DNA of 6,401 nucleotides, from the NCBI GenBank assembly GCA_018679695.1, contig JAHHKH010000173.1, positions 1 through 6,401 of the forward strand. Reading direction: 5' to 3'. Origin of the DNA: Maribacter sp. Its GTDB lineage: Bacteria > Bacteroidota > Bacteroidia > Flavobacteriales > Flavobacteriaceae. This document shows, piece by piece, positions 1-6,401 of the stretch (positions are counted from its first letter, which is position 1; each line of letters starts with the position of its first letter). The translations under genes and the position numbers were made by a program. Under the pieces are notes generated by a model. It saw only the letters and a program-made list of their open reading frames with translations. It searched no databases and had not been told where the DNA came from.

Positions 1-1209
1 TTTCATAACTTCACCTATCGTTTGAAATATTTGAGGGTGAACTTTACCCTGCATAATGGTATATCCTGAAGCGTTGAAGGTTTCATAGCCAAAATAGGTA
101 GATAAATCCCCTTGGTCAATGATTCGGCTGCTATACCAAAAGTCATCATTCCCTTTTTTATCTACTTCCAAACGGTTAATACCCAGGTCCAGTAAATAAT
201 CCTTGCCCAACAAATTGTGCGTAACGTTGGTCATTTTAAGATCAAACAATTTTCTGTCATTTTCAGGGATTTTATCGTATTCTTCAATTGGTATGTCTAC
301 ATAATTTCCTTTGGCGATGGTATACAGCGCAGAAAGGATAGAGACATAATTCAATTTTCGGATTTCCTGTTTTTCCACATCATTGGCATACCCTCCAGAT
401 TCAATCAATATTGTGCTTGTGCCCCATTTTTGAATATTATCACCAAAGGCTCTTGGTTCAAAATCATCATTATAGCGCCCTACTTGTCCTGAGGCGTATT
501 TCTGAATAATCCTATTCATGAATGCGATGATCTTCATTGCATTTCCTCGCTTTTCGCTAATTTCCTTTTCATAATTAAAGGCTGGCGCCAAATAAGAGAT
601 GGTCGCTGGTTTTTCGGTCAATTCCGCATTATAATACGTGCTTTGGTCATGTAGGTTAAAACCGAAATCGGCATCCAAACTATCCCGTACCCGCTTTAAG
701 GTCATGCTTTCAGGGGATTGCAACCTCAGAGCGTCCCTGTTTATGTCTACCCCTAACAGGTTCCTTCTTTGATACCGCTCTGCCCCATCCGGATTCAACA
801 TAGGTAGAAAATGTATGGTCAAGTTTTCGAGCATCTCTTTTTTCTCTCCTTGAAAATCTTCTCCCCCTAGAAAATTTAAAATATCAAAAATGGCCTGGGT
901 AGCGGTCGGTTCATTACCGTGCATTTGAGACCATAAAAATACATTGACCATTCCCGTTCCTACACTGATCAAATTCAAATCCCTTCCTTCAATCGATTCC
1001 CCAACCTTGTTGACTTTAAACCTCGAGTCGACATTATACTGGGCTATCAAGGGTTGCAAATCTTGGTGTTTGGTTCTTCTTTTGGTAAGTTTTTCCTCTT
1101 TGTAATCAACATAGGTCGTATAAAGTTTTGACGTTAAATCAGATTCCTGCGAAAATCCGAAATGAGCAATTATGATACATCCTAAAAGGGTTAAAAATGG
1201 CATCTTCAT
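1..1209 (-). CDS. Secreted M14-family zinc carboxypeptidase, 3' end beyond the window
   Basis: Reading the minus strand from the ATG at 1209-1207 gives 403 codons with no stop, so the gene continues past the left edge. The N-terminus is a signal peptide with a hydrophobic stretch (residues 4-19) and a likely cleavage in GFS/QES, typical of exported Bacteroidota proteins. M14 hallmarks are in order: HGNE at 97-100 (zinc ligands His97 and Glu100), the substrate-binding segment NPDGAERYQRRN at 139-150 followed by DINRDA (Asn157, Arg158), the third zinc ligand His187 in NLHDQ, and the catalytic glutamate Glu270 in ILIESGGY. All catalytic residues are therefore present. About 100 residues after the catalytic core have no clear assignment. 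It starts 1 bp after the amidase stop, which implies translational coupling in a four-gene operon. The substrate is unknown; a murein peptide is possible from context. A second ATG two codons in (1203) is an alternative start. Confidence 0.93.
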   Translation of the reverse strand, partial: MKMPFLTLLGCIIIAHFGFSQESDLTSKLYTTYVDYKEEKLTKRRTKHQDLQPLIAQYNVDSRFKVNKVGESIEGRDLNLISVGTGMVNVFLWSQMHGNEPTATQAIFDILNFLGGEDFQGEKKEMLENLTIHFLPMLNPDGAERYQRRNLLGVDINRDALRLQSPESMTLKRVRDSLDADFGFNLHDQSTYYNAELTEKPATISYLAPAFNYEKEISEKRGNAMKIIAFMNRIIQKYASGQVGRYNDDFEPRAFGDNIQKWGTSTILIESGGYANDVEKQEIRKLNYVSILSALYTIAKGNYVDIPIEEYDKIPENDRKLFDLKMTNVTHNLLGKDYLLDLGINRLEVDKKGNDDFWYSSRIIDQGDLSTYFGYETFNASGYTIMQGKVHPQIFQTIGEVMK

Positions 1210-1210
1210 A

Positions 1211-1873
1211 TTACTGGTTTTTTGTAGGAATAGGTTTAAAATCAAATCTCTTGGTGGCCTTTCGGACCTTATTCATAAAATCATCCCCGGGATCGGTTTT
1301 AGAAGTTCTATAACCGTCGTCCTTCTCCAACCACAGTTCATGACCTTCGAACAAGGTGTATTCATGATGACCGATAACATACTCTATATTGTACTTCTTG
1401 GCCAGATATTTAACCAACCGTATATTCGATTTTAATTGGGCTTTTGTCAATGGGGCATCCGCAGTACCCCCAACATTCTCCACCCCGATAGCGCAGTGAT
1501 TCAATCCAATAACATGTCTGCCCATTGTGGTTTCAGGCATAAGGCTATAAATGGTACCATCTTGGTCAACCAAAAAATGAGCGGATACATTTAAACCACT
1601 AACACTTGCAATATCTGGTCTCCAATTGGGTAGTTTGGAATTTAGAAAAGCATCGAATGAATCTTCAAAAGTGGGAATGGCGGTCCAATGTAAGACAATC
1701 ATCCTGGGTATGATATTCGGTACATCTTGCTCCAATCCGTACCTGTTTTTTAGGTACTCTAAAGTCAATTCACTCCTTTCCCCGTTGAAGTTAATGGGTT
1801 TGTCGACTATCTTTTTTGATGTCGAACAGGATATGAGTAATATAAAAATTATTAATGTAGATAATCGTTTCAT
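1211..1873 (-). CDS. Lipoprotein N-acetylmuramoyl-L-alanine amidase (amidase_2/AmpD fold)
   Basis: A 220-residue protein predicted to cleave the amide bond between MurNAc and L-Ala in peptidoglycan or muropeptides. The start at 1873 is chosen because it gives a lipoprotein signal MKRLSTLIIFILLISC with the lipid-modified cysteine at 16, and because it sits in a TAATG junction with the upstream stop. A longer reading back to 1963 would add 30 unconvincing residues inside the upstream gene. Amidase_2 signatures are His62 (VLHWTA) as first zinc ligand, SAHFLVDQDGTIY at 97-109, Glu132 (GVENVG), His169 in GHHE, and Lys192/Asp194 in KTDPG, matching the AmpD zinc ligands and catalytic Glu and Lys. 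Compared with AmpD, where only about 8 residues separate the second zinc His from the Lys, here there are 23, so a loop is inserted beside the active site. No acidic surface-export signal follows Cys16, so a periplasm-facing position is more likely (inference). Confidence 0.93.
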   Translation of the reverse strand: MKRLSTLIIFILLISCSTSKKIVDKPINFNGERSELTLEYLKNRYGLEQDVPNIIPRMIVLHWTAIPTFEDSFDAFLNSKLPNWRPDIASVSGLNVSAHFLVDQDGTIYSLMPETTMGRHVIGLNHCAIGVENVGGTADAPLTKAQLKSNIRLVKYLAKKYNIEYVIGHHEYTLFEGHELWLEKDDGYRTSKTDPGDDFMNKVRKATKRFDFKPIPTKNQ

Positions 1874-2319
1874 TATTCCTTGCCATTCAATTTGCCCTTG
1901 CTTAATGAGTCTATACTTTCCCGTAAAACCGCATACTCGATCCATACTTTTTTTCTGCCCCATTCCACGGCGCTCTTCCTGTCTTTCCCCATATAAATAT
2001 CAATTCTATTCTTCCATCTTCTATGCATTTTATCATTAATGTAGAACGTATCGGGGAGCGTATCTATCCGTACCATGGTCCCATGTTTCAAACCTTTTGC
2101 GAGTAAATCCCTGGAAACTGCAATCGATTTCATCCCTGGAATCAAAGTATCGCCCCAAGCCGTGATAGTCGGGTTATCCGATGTTTGATACCGAAAAGAA
2201 TTATAGGCCGTTGCTGTGACCTCCATAGGAATCCATACATAGGGATCCTCCTTTTTTTCTGCACTGCAATTGAAAATCAGTGATGAGACAATGAGCAAGT
2301 TCAAACATTTGACAAACAT
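1873..2319 (-). CDS. Small 3D (Asp-Asp-Asp) domain lipoprotein
   Basis: A 148-residue protein with a hydrophobic N-terminus ending in LIFNC (Cys18), a loose lipobox acceptable for Bacteroidota. The remainder is essentially one 3D domain of the double-psi beta-barrel type. It begins VTATAYNS (34-41), then has IPGMKSIAVSRD with Asp71, IND with Asp96 and RIDIYMG with Asp107. These three spaced aspartates fit the pattern that names the family, and WGRKKVWIEYAVL closes the barrel. Related 3D domains occur in MltA lytic transglycosylases and in stand-alone YuiC/Rpf-associated proteins, where they act on the glycan strand; activity here is inferred. Its stop shares one base with the amidase start (TAATG), and its own start lies 5 bp after the cytochrome/propeller gene, so it is the second gene of the operon. 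The SAEKKED stretch after Cys18 is acidic and could act as a surface-export signal, which is uncertain. Confidence 0.85.
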   Translation of the reverse strand: MFVKCLNLLIVSSLIFNCSAEKKEDPYVWIPMEVTATAYNSFRYQTSDNPTITAWGDTLIPGMKSIAVSRDLLAKGLKHGTMVRIDTLPDTFYINDKMHRRWKNRIDIYMGKDRKSAVEWGRKKVWIEYAVLRESIDSLSKGKLNGKE

Positions 2320-2324
2320 GCCTG

Positions 2325-3866
2325 TTAATTTAAATTATTTTCCAAAACCATAAGGTCCGTACTTTTCTCTTTCCAAAAGTTGGATTGCTCTTCAGGTACC
2401 GGAGTTAATGCATATGGAAATGCGCTTAAAATAATATCCTCGTCCCCGTCTCCATCAACATCACCAGCATCCATGAGTAGCCATCTTGCAAAATTTGATT
2501 CTTTAAAACTAAATTCCTCAAACCTTATAGGGTCGGTACTTTTGTTTTCAAGATAAATAAAAGAAGGTTCATTCGCGTTTTCATAATCCGGAAATGTAGA
2601 AAGTAAACCAAAATCAAAATCACCGTCCTTATCGAAATCCCTTGAAATAATTCTTGTTGCCCCATTCATGGGATAAAAATATTTTTCCTCATAATTGTTA
2701 TTGCCGTCATTTATGTGCAATCGCATGCCGTGATAGGGTTTAGGTGTGTAGGTCTTATCGGCATTATCACCGTGAACAGTAACAATATCATAATCCCCAT
2801 CTTTATCGAAATCTATCAATTCAAACCAACTGCTCCCGTAAATTGGACTAAAGCGAAGTACTTTTTCTGCCCTGAATTTCAAATCATTTTCCTGATACAA
2901 GATGGTAATACTCTCATCCGCTTGGGAAGTAAGGGCTACTAGGTCATGCATTTGGTCATTGTTCATGTCCTTTACAACTACACGAATTACCCCCGGCTGA
3001 TTTAATAAAACCTGTCGGTCATACGTAATATCGTCTATTGGACTTAATAAGGTAAGCTTGCCGGTGAGATGGCCAAACTCACTTACCATTATTTCATCAA
3101 TACCATCATTATTCAAATCCTGGACCACCGTATGGACCGGTCTATGGAAAATTTCGGGAATCGCCTTAACTTTCCTATCCTTAACCCTGAAAATTTTACC
3201 GGAAGCCAACTCAGATGGATTAAGATTACCAACAGCGGTAATATATTCCATATCCTTCTTATTGTTGTAAGCCGTTATAGGTCTTGAAAAATTCCCATTG
3301 AAAATAAGAGAATCCTGAATAAAATCATAGGTGAATAATCTACCTTTCATATCGCCTAGTTTCACAGTACCATCATCCCTGTCAGCATTTAGATAGGTGA
3401 ACTTGGTATTATTTATGAGATCAAATGAAATTGGCTTAGGAGCAAATCCGTTCAATCTCTTATTTGCAATTTCCTTATGTGGCATACTAAGGGAGTCCGG
3501 TGCTTGTTGAATAATGTATTCCTTTAATAAATCCCACTCTTCCTTCCCAATAATGGGTGCCAGGGTAAATAGACCTGTTTTGAGTACGGCTTCATATTCA
3601 TCAAAAGGCAAGCCTTTATACGGCCTATATGATGAATCGCGAACCCCCATTCGCGCTCCCATTTCCGGTAAAACCTGCTCTGCCCATAAATGTTTTGGCA
3701 ATGCCTGTATTGAAGGTGCAATATGGCAACTGGCACAATAATCATTATATAAAGCAATCGCTTTCTTTTCTTTATTCCTAGTACAAGAAGTGAATGAAAG
3801 AAAAGCCAAGAAGAACAGCGGTAAGCCTAAAACTATTTTTTTAAATGTATAATGCACTCTAGCCAT
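2325..3866 (-). CDS. Lipoprotein with monohaem cytochrome c domain and FG-GAP/VCBS beta-propeller
   Basis: A 513-residue protein, first gene of the operon. Residues 9-28 form a lipoprotein signal ending in SFTSC (Cys28). A small cytochrome c-like domain follows (about 35-120) with one haem site, CASCH at 44-48; Met69 or Met73 could be the axial ligand. From about 150 to the end there is an FG-GAP/VCBS-type propeller. Five calcium-binding-like loops are visible, starting at Asp250 (DLNNDGIDE), Asp300 (DMNNDQMHD), Asp352 (DFDKDGDYD), Asp410 (DFDKDGDFD) and Asp469 (DVDGDGDED), spaced 50 to 59 residues apart. Two more degenerate blades probably lie between 150 and 235. The second loop has Gln in place of the usual Gly. 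The haem suggests electron transfer or redox sensing and the propeller suggests protein or glycan binding, but no specific function can be assigned. No positively identified membrane partner is encoded nearby. The start at 3866 is the only Met before residue 69. Confidence 0.92.
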   Translation of the reverse strand: MARVHYTFKKIVLGLPLFFLAFLSFTSCTRNKEKKAIALYNDYCASCHIAPSIQALPKHLWAEQVLPEMGARMGVRDSSYRPYKGLPFDEYEAVLKTGLFTLAPIIGKEEWDLLKEYIIQQAPDSLSMPHKEIANKRLNGFAPKPISFDLINNTKFTYLNADRDDGTVKLGDMKGRLFTYDFIQDSLIFNGNFSRPITAYNNKKDMEYITAVGNLNPSELASGKIFRVKDRKVKAIPEIFHRPVHTVVQDLNNDGIDEIMVSEFGHLTGKLTLLSPIDDITYDRQVLLNQPGVIRVVVKDMNNDQMHDLVALTSQADESITILYQENDLKFRAEKVLRFSPIYGSSWFELIDFDKDGDYDIVTVHGDNADKTYTPKPYHGMRLHINDGNNNYEEKYFYPMNGATRIISRDFDKDGDFDFGLLSTFPDYENANEPSFIYLENKSTDPIRFEEFSFKESNFARWLLMDAGDVDGDGDEDIILSAFPYALTPVPEEQSNFWKEKSTDLMVLENNLN

Positions 3867-3898
3867 TAAAATTTCTATTGGAGATTTCGATTTAGCGA

Positions 3899-3912
3899 AC
3901 GAAAGACGAAAG
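3899..3912. repeat. Tandem heptamer ACGAAAG x2 in the divergent promoter region
   Basis: Two exact adjacent copies of ACGAAAG (3899-3905 and 3906-3912) lie between the divergent genes and overlap the candidate minus-strand -7 box. Such a short direct repeat could be an operator half-site pair, but it could also arise by chance in A-rich DNA. Confidence 0.4.
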
Positions 3913-3942
3913 ATATATCATAATATTATATTTGCGTACAAA
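3908..3942 (-). promoter_or_regulatory. Candidate promoter for the four-gene minus-strand operon
   Basis: On the minus strand, TTTG (3942-3939) and TATCTTTC (3915-3908) resemble the Bacteroidota -33 TTTG and -7 TAnnTTTG elements. The -7 box has one mismatch at its last base and the spacer is 23 bp, at the long end of the range reported for Flavobacterium. A start near 3901 would give a leader of about 35 nt before the ATG at 3866. It is the only fair match in the 90-bp divergent region on this strand. Confidence 0.35.
3927..3934 (+). promoter_or_regulatory. Candidate -7 promoter box for the serine hydrolase gene
   Basis: TATATTTG is an exact match to the Bacteroidota -7 consensus TAnnTTTG. 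It lies 22 bp before the ATG at 3957, which would leave a short leader of roughly 16 nt. No convincing -33 TTG is seen at the expected distance upstream, so the promoter may be weak or activator-dependent. The region between the box and the ATG has no clear Shine-Dalgarno sequence, as is common in this phylum. Confidence 0.45.
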
Positions 3943-3956
3943 GAACTTCGTTAACC

Positions 3957-5300
3957 ATGAAATTAATAAAACGCATTCTTATTGCAATAGTACTGATTAT
4001 TGTAGGTATCGCTATCTTCAATTATCCCAAGCTTACCATTATCTCTGGCTTTGCAGCAAAGAATATGGCCTCGAACAGGTTCATTGCCTCCCGCACCGTT
4101 GAAGCTGTTAATGCCAACGACCATAATGTTCCACTTATCAAACTTGCCGATGTAGAAGTGCATGAGAATGAAGTGGCAGCTACCGTTTATGGACTGATGC
4201 AACGAAAATCGGTTTGTTCAGATGGCTTGGGATGTATTCTTATCGATGACGATTTTGATATCAGTGCAATCAATTACAAGCCTAATCGTAATACAACCGA
4301 TACTGGATTGGCATTCCCTTTTGGAAATAATGGAACTAAAGATACCCTCTTCGACAATGTGGATTACAATCAACTTGAAATGGCCATTGATGGTGCCTTC
4401 ACAAATGCTGAAGTACAAAAAACGCGAACTGTTCTTGTAAGCTATAAAAACCAAATTATTGGAGAAAAATATACCGCTGGCTTTACCAAAGACACGCCAG
4501 TATTAGGCTGGTCAATGACCAAAAGTGTTTTGGCCACACTATATGGTATTCTGCAATATCAAGGTAAAATAGAAATGGGATACCTCCCTTTTAAGGAGCT
4601 TGAATTAAGTGGTTTGCCCGGTAAAGACCCGCGTGATCTTATTTCTTTGGATGATTTATTGCGAATGCAAAGCGGTATGGCGTGGGATGAGGATTACAGT
4701 TCTATTTCCGATGTAACTAGAATGTTGTTCATGGCCAGAGATATGACAAAAGCACAGCTTAAAACGGACTATACTTTGAACAGCCCAAAAATATGGAACT
4801 ATTCCTCAGGAACGAGTAATCTACTTTCGGGGATACTTCGGGAACAATTTAAAAGCCATCAAGACTATTTGGATTTCCCATATTCGGCCTTGATTGATAA
4901 AATTGGAATGCGCTCCATGCTCATTGAAACCGACATGTCCGGGAATTTTGTAGGTTCTTCTTATGGGTGGGCCAATACGAGGGATTGGGCCAAATTCGGA
5001 ATGCTGCACTTGAATAAGGGCAAATGGAACGGAGAGCAATTATTCAGTCCCGAGTGGATCGATTATATCACCAGACCCACTTCACAATCAAACGGGACCT
5101 ATGGTGCCCACTGGTGGCTTAATGCCGAAGGTAAATATCCTGATGTACCCAAAGACCTTTATTCTGCGAATGGCTACCAAGGGCAATATGTTTTTATTAT
5201 TCCATCCAAGGACTTGGTCATTGTTCGAACCGGACTCGCTGAATCCCCTGATTTTGATGTGAACAAGTTTATCAGCGAGGTAATCAAAGCCATCAATTAG
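3957..5300 (+). CDS. Membrane-anchored serine hydrolase, class C beta-lactamase/NylB-like fold
   Basis: A 447-residue protein. Residues 5-21 form a hydrophobic segment after a KLIKR start, with no clear cleavage site, so it probably anchors the protein in the inner membrane with the domain in the periplasm. Residues 25-155 are an N-terminal extension containing Cys87 and Cys93, which could form a disulfide. The beta-lactamase-family domain starts near 155: nucleophile motif SMTK (Ser186, Lys189) in GWSMTKSV, second motif Tyr282-Ser-Ser in WNYSSGTSN (in place of the common YxN), and third-motif region YGAHWWLN around His385 in place of KTG. This pattern fits the serine hydrolases related to 6-aminohexanoate-dimer hydrolase and esterases rather than true beta-lactamases. 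The natural substrate (ester, amide or D-amino-acid peptide) cannot be told. It is divergent from the peptidoglycan-type operon and convergent with menB, so it seems to be transcribed alone. Confidence 0.92.
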   Translation: MKLIKRILIAIVLIIVGIAIFNYPKLTIISGFAAKNMASNRFIASRTVEAVNANDHNVPLIKLADVEVHENEVAATVYGLMQRKSVCSDGLGCILIDDDFDISAINYKPNRNTTDTGLAFPFGNNGTKDTLFDNVDYNQLEMAIDGAFTNAEVQKTRTVLVSYKNQIIGEKYTAGFTKDTPVLGWSMTKSVLATLYGILQYQGKIEMGYLPFKELELSGLPGKDPRDLISLDDLLRMQSGMAWDEDYSSISDVTRMLFMARDMTKAQLKTDYTLNSPKIWNYSSGTSNLLSGILREQFKSHQDYLDFPYSALIDKIGMRSMLIETDMSGNFVGSSYGWANTRDWAKFGMLHLNKGKWNGEQLFSPEWIDYITRPTSQSNGTYGAHWWLNAEGKYPDVPKDLYSANGYQGQYVFIIPSKDLVIVRTGLAESPDFDVNKFISEVIKAIN

Positions 5301-5370
5301 CATAATATTTATGCCTGAATCTTGGAGGTAATATCTCTTTTAAGAAGGTTCACCACAATTTTCCCTTATC

Positions 5371-5398
5371 TCACAACAATAATTATTGATTGCTGTGA
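5371..5398. repeat. Imperfect inverted repeat downstream of the serine hydrolase
   Basis: TCACAACAAT (5371-5380) and ATTGCTGTGA (5389-5398) are inverted copies matching at 9 of 10 positions around an 8-base AT spacer. Inside it, CAATAATTATTG (5377-5388) is a perfect 12-base palindrome. No T-run follows on either strand, so it is not a standard terminator. It could be an mRNA 3'-end stem or a protein-binding site. Confidence 0.45.
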
Positions 5399-5466
5399 AA
5401 GAGATCTACATTTATCCTGTAATAATCAAGTAAATAAATTTTTTCATTTTCATATAGTGTTCTCGT

Positions 5467-5501
5467 AAAAGAGTCTTGTCGTAACCGGTAAGGCTCTTTT
5501 T
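5467..5501. terminator. Hairpin terminator between convergent genes, probably bidirectional
   Basis: The arms AAAAGAGTCTT (5467-5477) and AAGGCTCTTTT (5490-5500) pair over 11 positions with one G-U wobble around a 12-base loop, and the + strand continues with a T. The U-rich 3' arm fits an intrinsic terminator for the serine hydrolase transcript. Read on the minus strand, the same hairpin lies 40 bp after the menB stop and again ends in TTTT, with one C-A mismatch, so it can serve both genes. The rest of the 5301-5540 intergenic stretch holds no supported small gene. Confidence 0.75.
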
Positions 5502-5540
5502 AGTTTGTGGCAGTCACTGCTTCTTAGGCCTACAGGGGCA

Positions 5541-6383
5541 TCAAGGAATCCAGCTGTTCTTATCAAAATTGGGTTTGCGTTTCTCTAAAAAGGCATTTCT
5601 ACCTTCTTTAGCCTCATCGGTCATATAAGCCAAACGTGTCGCTTCACCTGCAAATACCTGTTGGCCTACCATACCGTCATCGGTGAGGTTCATGGCAAAC
5701 TTCAACATTTTTATGGATGTTGGGGATTTTTCCAAAATCTCCTGGGCCCATTCATAGGCGGTTTGTTCCAACTCTTCATGGGGAATCACGGCATTTACCA
5801 TTCCCATTTCATAAGCCGCTTGGGCAGTATAACTTCTACCCAAAAAGAAAATCTCCCGTGCTTTTTTCTGTCCGACCATTTTAGCCAAGTAAGCAGATCC
5901 ATAGCCCCCGTCAAAACTGGTAACATCGGCATCGGTCTGTTTGAAGAGTGCATGCTCCTTACTTGCCAACGTTAGATCACAGACCACATGCAGGCTATGA
6001 CCACCACCAACAGCCCAACCGGGTACCACGGCAATTACAACTTTGGGCATGAACCTGATCAAACGCTGAACTTCGAGAATATTCAAGCGATGCATACCAT
6101 CCTCACCCACATAACCTTTATGCCCCCTAGCCTTTTGATCACCACCACTGCAAAAGGAATACACCCCATCTTTGGTCGATGGCCCCTCCGCAGAAAGTAA
6201 GACCACCCCTATTGAGGTATCTTCCTGGGCATCATAAAACGCCTTATAGAGCTCACTAGTAGTCTTAGGCCTAAAAGCATTACGAACATTAGGCCTGTTA
6301 AATGCTATTCTGGCAACACCATTGCTTTTTTTATATGTGATATCCTCAAATTGCATAGCCGTTTCCCAGTTGATTTTTGACAT
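5541..6383 (-). CDS. menB: 1,4-dihydroxy-2-naphthoyl-CoA synthase (MenB), type II
   Basis: A complete 280-residue crotonase-fold enzyme that closes the second naphthoquinone ring, converting o-succinylbenzoyl-CoA to DHNA-CoA in menaquinone biosynthesis in the cytoplasm. Family motifs are strong: NRPNVRNAFRP (29-39), FCSGGDQKARG (77-87) forming the oxyanion-hole and CoA region, GWAVGGGHSLH (122-132), TSFDGGYGSAY (155-165) with Ser156 and Asp158, Tyr253 in LAYMTDEA, and the C-terminal EGRNAFLEKRKPNF. At the site where E. coli MenB has the bicarbonate-binding glycine (QTG), this protein has Asp151 (QTDADV). That marks it as the type II form, as in Mycobacterium tuberculosis, which carries its own carboxylate. 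The start at 6383 matches the usual N-terminus of Bacteroidota MenB; Met10 is an alternative. Only 18 bases upstream are visible, so the upstream neighbour (menD would be common) and promoter cannot be judged. Confidence 0.97.
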   Translation of the reverse strand: MSKINWETAMQFEDITYKKSNGVARIAFNRPNVRNAFRPKTTSELYKAFYDAQEDTSIGVVLLSAEGPSTKDGVYSFCSGGDQKARGHKGYVGEDGMHRLNILEVQRLIRFMPKVVIAVVPGWAVGGGHSLHVVCDLTLASKEHALFKQTDADVTSFDGGYGSAYLAKMVGQKKAREIFFLGRSYTAQAAYEMGMVNAVIPHEELEQTAYEWAQEILEKSPTSIKMLKFAMNLTDDGMVGQQVFAGEATRLAYMTDEAKEGRNAFLEKRKPNFDKNSWIP

Positions 6384-6401
6384 GATCTTGATTTTTGAAT
6401 T

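Noticed and set aside
1874..1963. Longer N-terminus for the amidase starting at 1963
   Set aside because: The added 30 residues lie inside the 3D gene and would bury the lipoprotein signal; the TAATG junction start at 1873 explains the lipobox.
1626..2039. 137-residue plus-strand open frame antisense to the amidase and 3D genes
   Set aside because: It overlaps two genes with clear family motifs, shows no recognisable domain and has the Cys/Ser/Phe-rich composition of an antisense shadow.
1..2319. Phage lysis module or secreted toxin set made of amidase, 3D and M14 genes
   Set aside because: No holin, spanin, immunity or phage structural gene is present, the proteins have lipoprotein or ordinary signal peptides, and composition matches the neighbours.
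4215..4235. Possible haem site around Cys87 and Cys93 of the serine hydrolase
   Set aside because: The spacing is C-x5-C with no following His, so it is not CXXCH; a disulfide is more plausible.
5301..5466. Small gene in the convergent intergenic region
   Set aside because: Only very short frames such as a six-codon one near 5330 are present, with no start context or conserved features.

Overview
The window looks like chromosomal DNA of a marine-type Flavobacteriaceae (Bacteroidota). The evidence is modest GC content, A-rich start contexts with few Shine-Dalgarno sites, a TAnnTTTG-type promoter box, signal peptides that end in FSQ or a cysteine lipobox, and closest resemblance of the MenB protein to flavobacterial forms. 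Genus cannot be fixed from this sequence alone. I see no mobile element, CRISPR array, tRNA or rRNA.

Layout. Positions 1-3866 hold four minus-strand genes read leftward with almost no spacing (5 bp, 1-base overlap, 1 bp), so they are very probably one operon. In transcription order they are: a lipoprotein joining a single-haem cytochrome c domain to a calcium-loop FG-GAP/VCBS propeller (3866-2325); a small stand-alone 3D (Asp-Asp-Asp) domain lipoprotein (2319-1873); an AmpD-type N-acetylmuramoyl-L-alanine amidase lipoprotein (1873-1211); and a secreted M14 zinc carboxypeptidase that runs off the left edge (1209 to <1). The last gene has no stop codon inside the window. A 90-bp divergent intergenic region (3867-3956) carries candidate promoters for both directions. 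A plus-strand gene (3957-5300) encodes a membrane-anchored serine hydrolase of the class C beta-lactamase/NylB-like fold. A convergent intergenic region (5301-5540) contains a clear hairpin terminator and a second inverted repeat. At the right, 6383-5541 (minus) is menB, 1,4-dihydroxy-2-naphthoyl-CoA synthase of menaquinone synthesis.

How they may work together. The three downstream operon genes have folds that in known relatives act on the glycan strand (3D domain), the MurNAc-L-Ala amide bond (amidase_2) and peptides (M14). This suggests an envelope-located set for stepwise breakdown or recycling of peptidoglycan, led by a haem/propeller lipoprotein of unknown role. This link is inferred from gene order and folds, not shown directly. 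The serine hydrolase and menB appear to be separate transcription units.
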